Shown: in pieces, positions 61,927-64,000 of the stretch | Numbering within the stretch: the stretch's first letter is position 1 | How the letters are laid out: every line of letters begins with the position of its first letter | Assembly (NCBI RefSeq): GCF_003850345.1 | Contig: NZ_CP027707.1 | Span: forward strand, 6,625,001-6,689,000 | Direction: 5' to 3' | DNA: 64,000 nucleotides | Origin: Pseudomonas chlororaphis subsp. piscium | Lineage (GTDB): Bacteria > Pseudomonadota > Gammaproteobacteria > Pseudomonadales > Pseudomonadaceae | The notes under the pieces: model-generated | What the model was told of the DNA's origin: nothing | The model's database searches: none | The model's input: only the letters and a program-made list of their open reading frames with translations | Position numbers and translations under genes: made by a program

Positions 61927-63065
61927 GAGCGCAGTACCACGCCGCTGTCGTCTTCCCACCAGACGTACACCTGGTCGCCCCAGGTCGGACGCGCGCCGCG
62001 ACGCTCGGCGTTGGCCACGAACGACTGCACCAGCTTGCCGCTCGGCAGCTCGACGTAGAACACCGAGTGGCCGCCCAGATAGGCGATGTCGTGCACCTTG
62101 CCGCTCGACCAGTTGTATTCGCAGGTCGGCATGTCCGGGGTCACCAGGAGTTTTTCCGGGCGGATGGCGTAGGTCACCGACTTGTCCTGCACCGAGGTGC
62201 TGATGCCGTGGCCCACGTAGATGTTGCGATCCAGGTCCTTGCAGGTGATGGTCGCGTGGCCTTCGGCGTCGTCGATCACTTCACCTTCGAAGATGTTGAC
62301 GTTGCCGATGAATTCGCAGACCAGGCGGCTGGTCGGGGTTTCGTAGATGTCGATCGGGCTGCCGATCTGGGCGATCCAGCCCAGGTGCATGATCGCAATA
62401 CGCTCGGCCATGGTCATGGCCTCTTCCTGGTCGTGGGTCACCATCACGCAGGTCACGCCGACGCGCTCGATGATCTCCACCAGCTCCAGCTGCATCTGCG
62501 AGCGCAGCTTTTTATCCAGGGCGCCCATCGGCTCGTCGAGCAGCAGCAGTTTCGGCCGCTTGGCCAGGGAACGGGCCAGGGCCACGCGCTGGCGCTGGCC
62601 GCCAGAGAGTTGGTGCGGCTTGCGCTTGGCGTACTGGCTCATCTGCACCAGCTTGAGCATCTCGGCCACGCGGGCATCGATCTCGGCCTTGGGAATCTTG
62701 TCCTGCTGCAGGCCGAAGGCGATGTTCTGGGCCACGGTCATGTGCGGGAACAAGGCGTAGGACTGGAACATCATGTTGATCGGCCGCTCGTAGGGCGGCA
62801 TGTCGGTGATGTCCACACCGTCCAGGTAGATGCGCCCCTCCGTGGGCCGTTCGAACCCCGCGAGCATCCGCAGCAGGGTGGACTTACCCGAGCCAGAACC
62901 GCCGAGCAGGGCGAAGATCTCGCCTTTCTTGATTTCCAGGGACACGTCGTCCACGGCAATCGTCTCGTCGAACTTCTTCGTGACCCGATCGATTTTGACC
63001 AACACCTGCTTCGGTGTCTGGTCGCCCTCGAGGGCTTTCTTGTAGGCGCCGGAGGCAACTGCCAT
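61923..63065 (-). CDS. spuF: Polyamine ABC transporter ATPase
   Basis: A 380-residue ATPase of the PotA/SpuF type. Walker A is GGSGSGKSTLLRMLAG, the signature motif LSGGQRQRVALARSLA, Walker B LLLLDEPMGALD and the switch His in MVTHDQEEAM. The C-terminal TOBE region (about 285-375) includes YAIRPEKLLVTPD. It energises SpuG/SpuH. ATG 63065; the binding-protein gene lies 71 bp upstream on the same strand. Confidence 0.93.
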   Translation of the reverse strand: MAVASGAYKKALEGDQTPKQVLVKIDRVTKKFDETIAVDDVSLEIKKGEIFALLGGSGSGKSTLLRMLAGFERPTEGRIYLDGVDITDMPPYERPINMMFQSYALFPHMTVAQNIAFGLQQDKIPKAEIDARVAEMLKLVQMSQYAKRKPHQLSGGQRQRVALARSLAKRPKLLLLDEPMGALDKKLRSQMQLELVEIIERVGVTCVMVTHDQEEAMTMAERIAIMHLGWIAQIGSPIDIYETPTSRLVCEFIGNVNIFEGEVIDDAEGHATITCKDLDRNIYVGHGISTSVQDKSVTYAIRPEKLLVTPDMPTCEYNWSSGKVHDIAYLGGHSVFYVELPSGKLVQSFVANAERRGARPTWGDQVYVWWEDDSGVVLRS

Positions 63066-63136
63066 TTACGAAACTCCCAACAGAATTTGCAGTTCGCCCC
63101 ATGCGGGCGAACTCTGGATAGTTTGAGCGATTGACG

Positions 63137-64000
<864 letters not shown>

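Overview
This is a high-GC stretch of chromosome from a fluorescent Pseudomonas (P. fluorescens species complex, P. protegens/chlororaphis-like). The evidence is the gene content and order. laoRCBA, coaD, ferredoxin, mutM, rlmI, ilvD, folA, thyA, lgt, ptsP, rppH, ilvA, rpiA, an AaaA-type autotransporter, the D2HGDH/serA pair, an acylase and the spu polyamine transporter follow the order I recall for the PA0367 to PA0301 region of P. aeruginosa PAO1, with extra blocks inserted. Intergenic REP repeats of Pseudomonas type (GTAGGAGC...TTGCCCGCGAT) are frequent. I see no rRNA, tRNA, CRISPR array, prophage or insertion sequence.

Layout. 1-2.1 kb: the end of a YheT-type hydrolase, an AraC regulator and a sulfurtransferase. 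2.2-6.6 kb: the long-chain alcohol oxidation locus laoR/laoCBA. 6.8-13.7 kb: housekeeping genes (coaD, ferredoxin, mutM, an HDOD protein, rlmI, a membrane protein, ilvD). 13.7-17.8 kb: a cell-surface-signalling iron-uptake unit (TonB receptor, FecR-type anti-sigma, ECF sigma). 18-20.7 kb: pchP and the cystine symporter tcyP. 20.8-24.1 kb: folA and an uncharacterised membrane protein/GTPase pair (DUF2868/DUF3482). 24.3-31 kb: a phosphonate (2-aminoethylphosphonate-type) uptake and degradation cluster with a PhnZ-like oxygenase. 31-34 kb: cadA/cadR heavy-metal efflux. 34-44.3 kb: thyA, lgt, a TauE-like permease, an NRDE protein, ptsP-rppH, a HAD phosphatase, a DUF2269 protein, ilvA and rpiA. 44.5-50.8 kb: an AaaA-like aminopeptidase autotransporter, two tandem SdiA-regulated-type beta-propeller proteins, an FAA hydrolase and D-2-hydroxyglutarate dehydrogenase. 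51-57.5 kb: serA and a run of small poorly characterised genes. 57.6-60 kb: an N-terminal-nucleophile acylase. 60-64 kb: spuHGF and a truncated polyamine-binding protein gene.

How the parts work together. LaoC/LaoB/LaoA form an alcohol-to-aldehyde-to-acid route under LaoR. The phosphonate block couples an ABC importer to two redox enzymes under a LysR regulator. The ECF sigma, FecR and receptor form a signalling relay. SerA and D2HGDH, divergently transcribed from a shared 204-bp region, are metabolically coupled in pseudomonads because SerA can reduce 2-oxoglutarate to D-2-hydroxyglutarate, which D2HGDH recycles.

The observations most worth following up are: the LaoA/LaoB export question, the PhnZ-like oxygenase without a visible PhnY partner, the perfect palindrome between D2HGDH and serA, the DUF2868/DUF3482 pair, and two unrelated-looking families of intergenic inverted repeats. 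I could not run database searches; family names rest on recognised motifs and remembered homologues.
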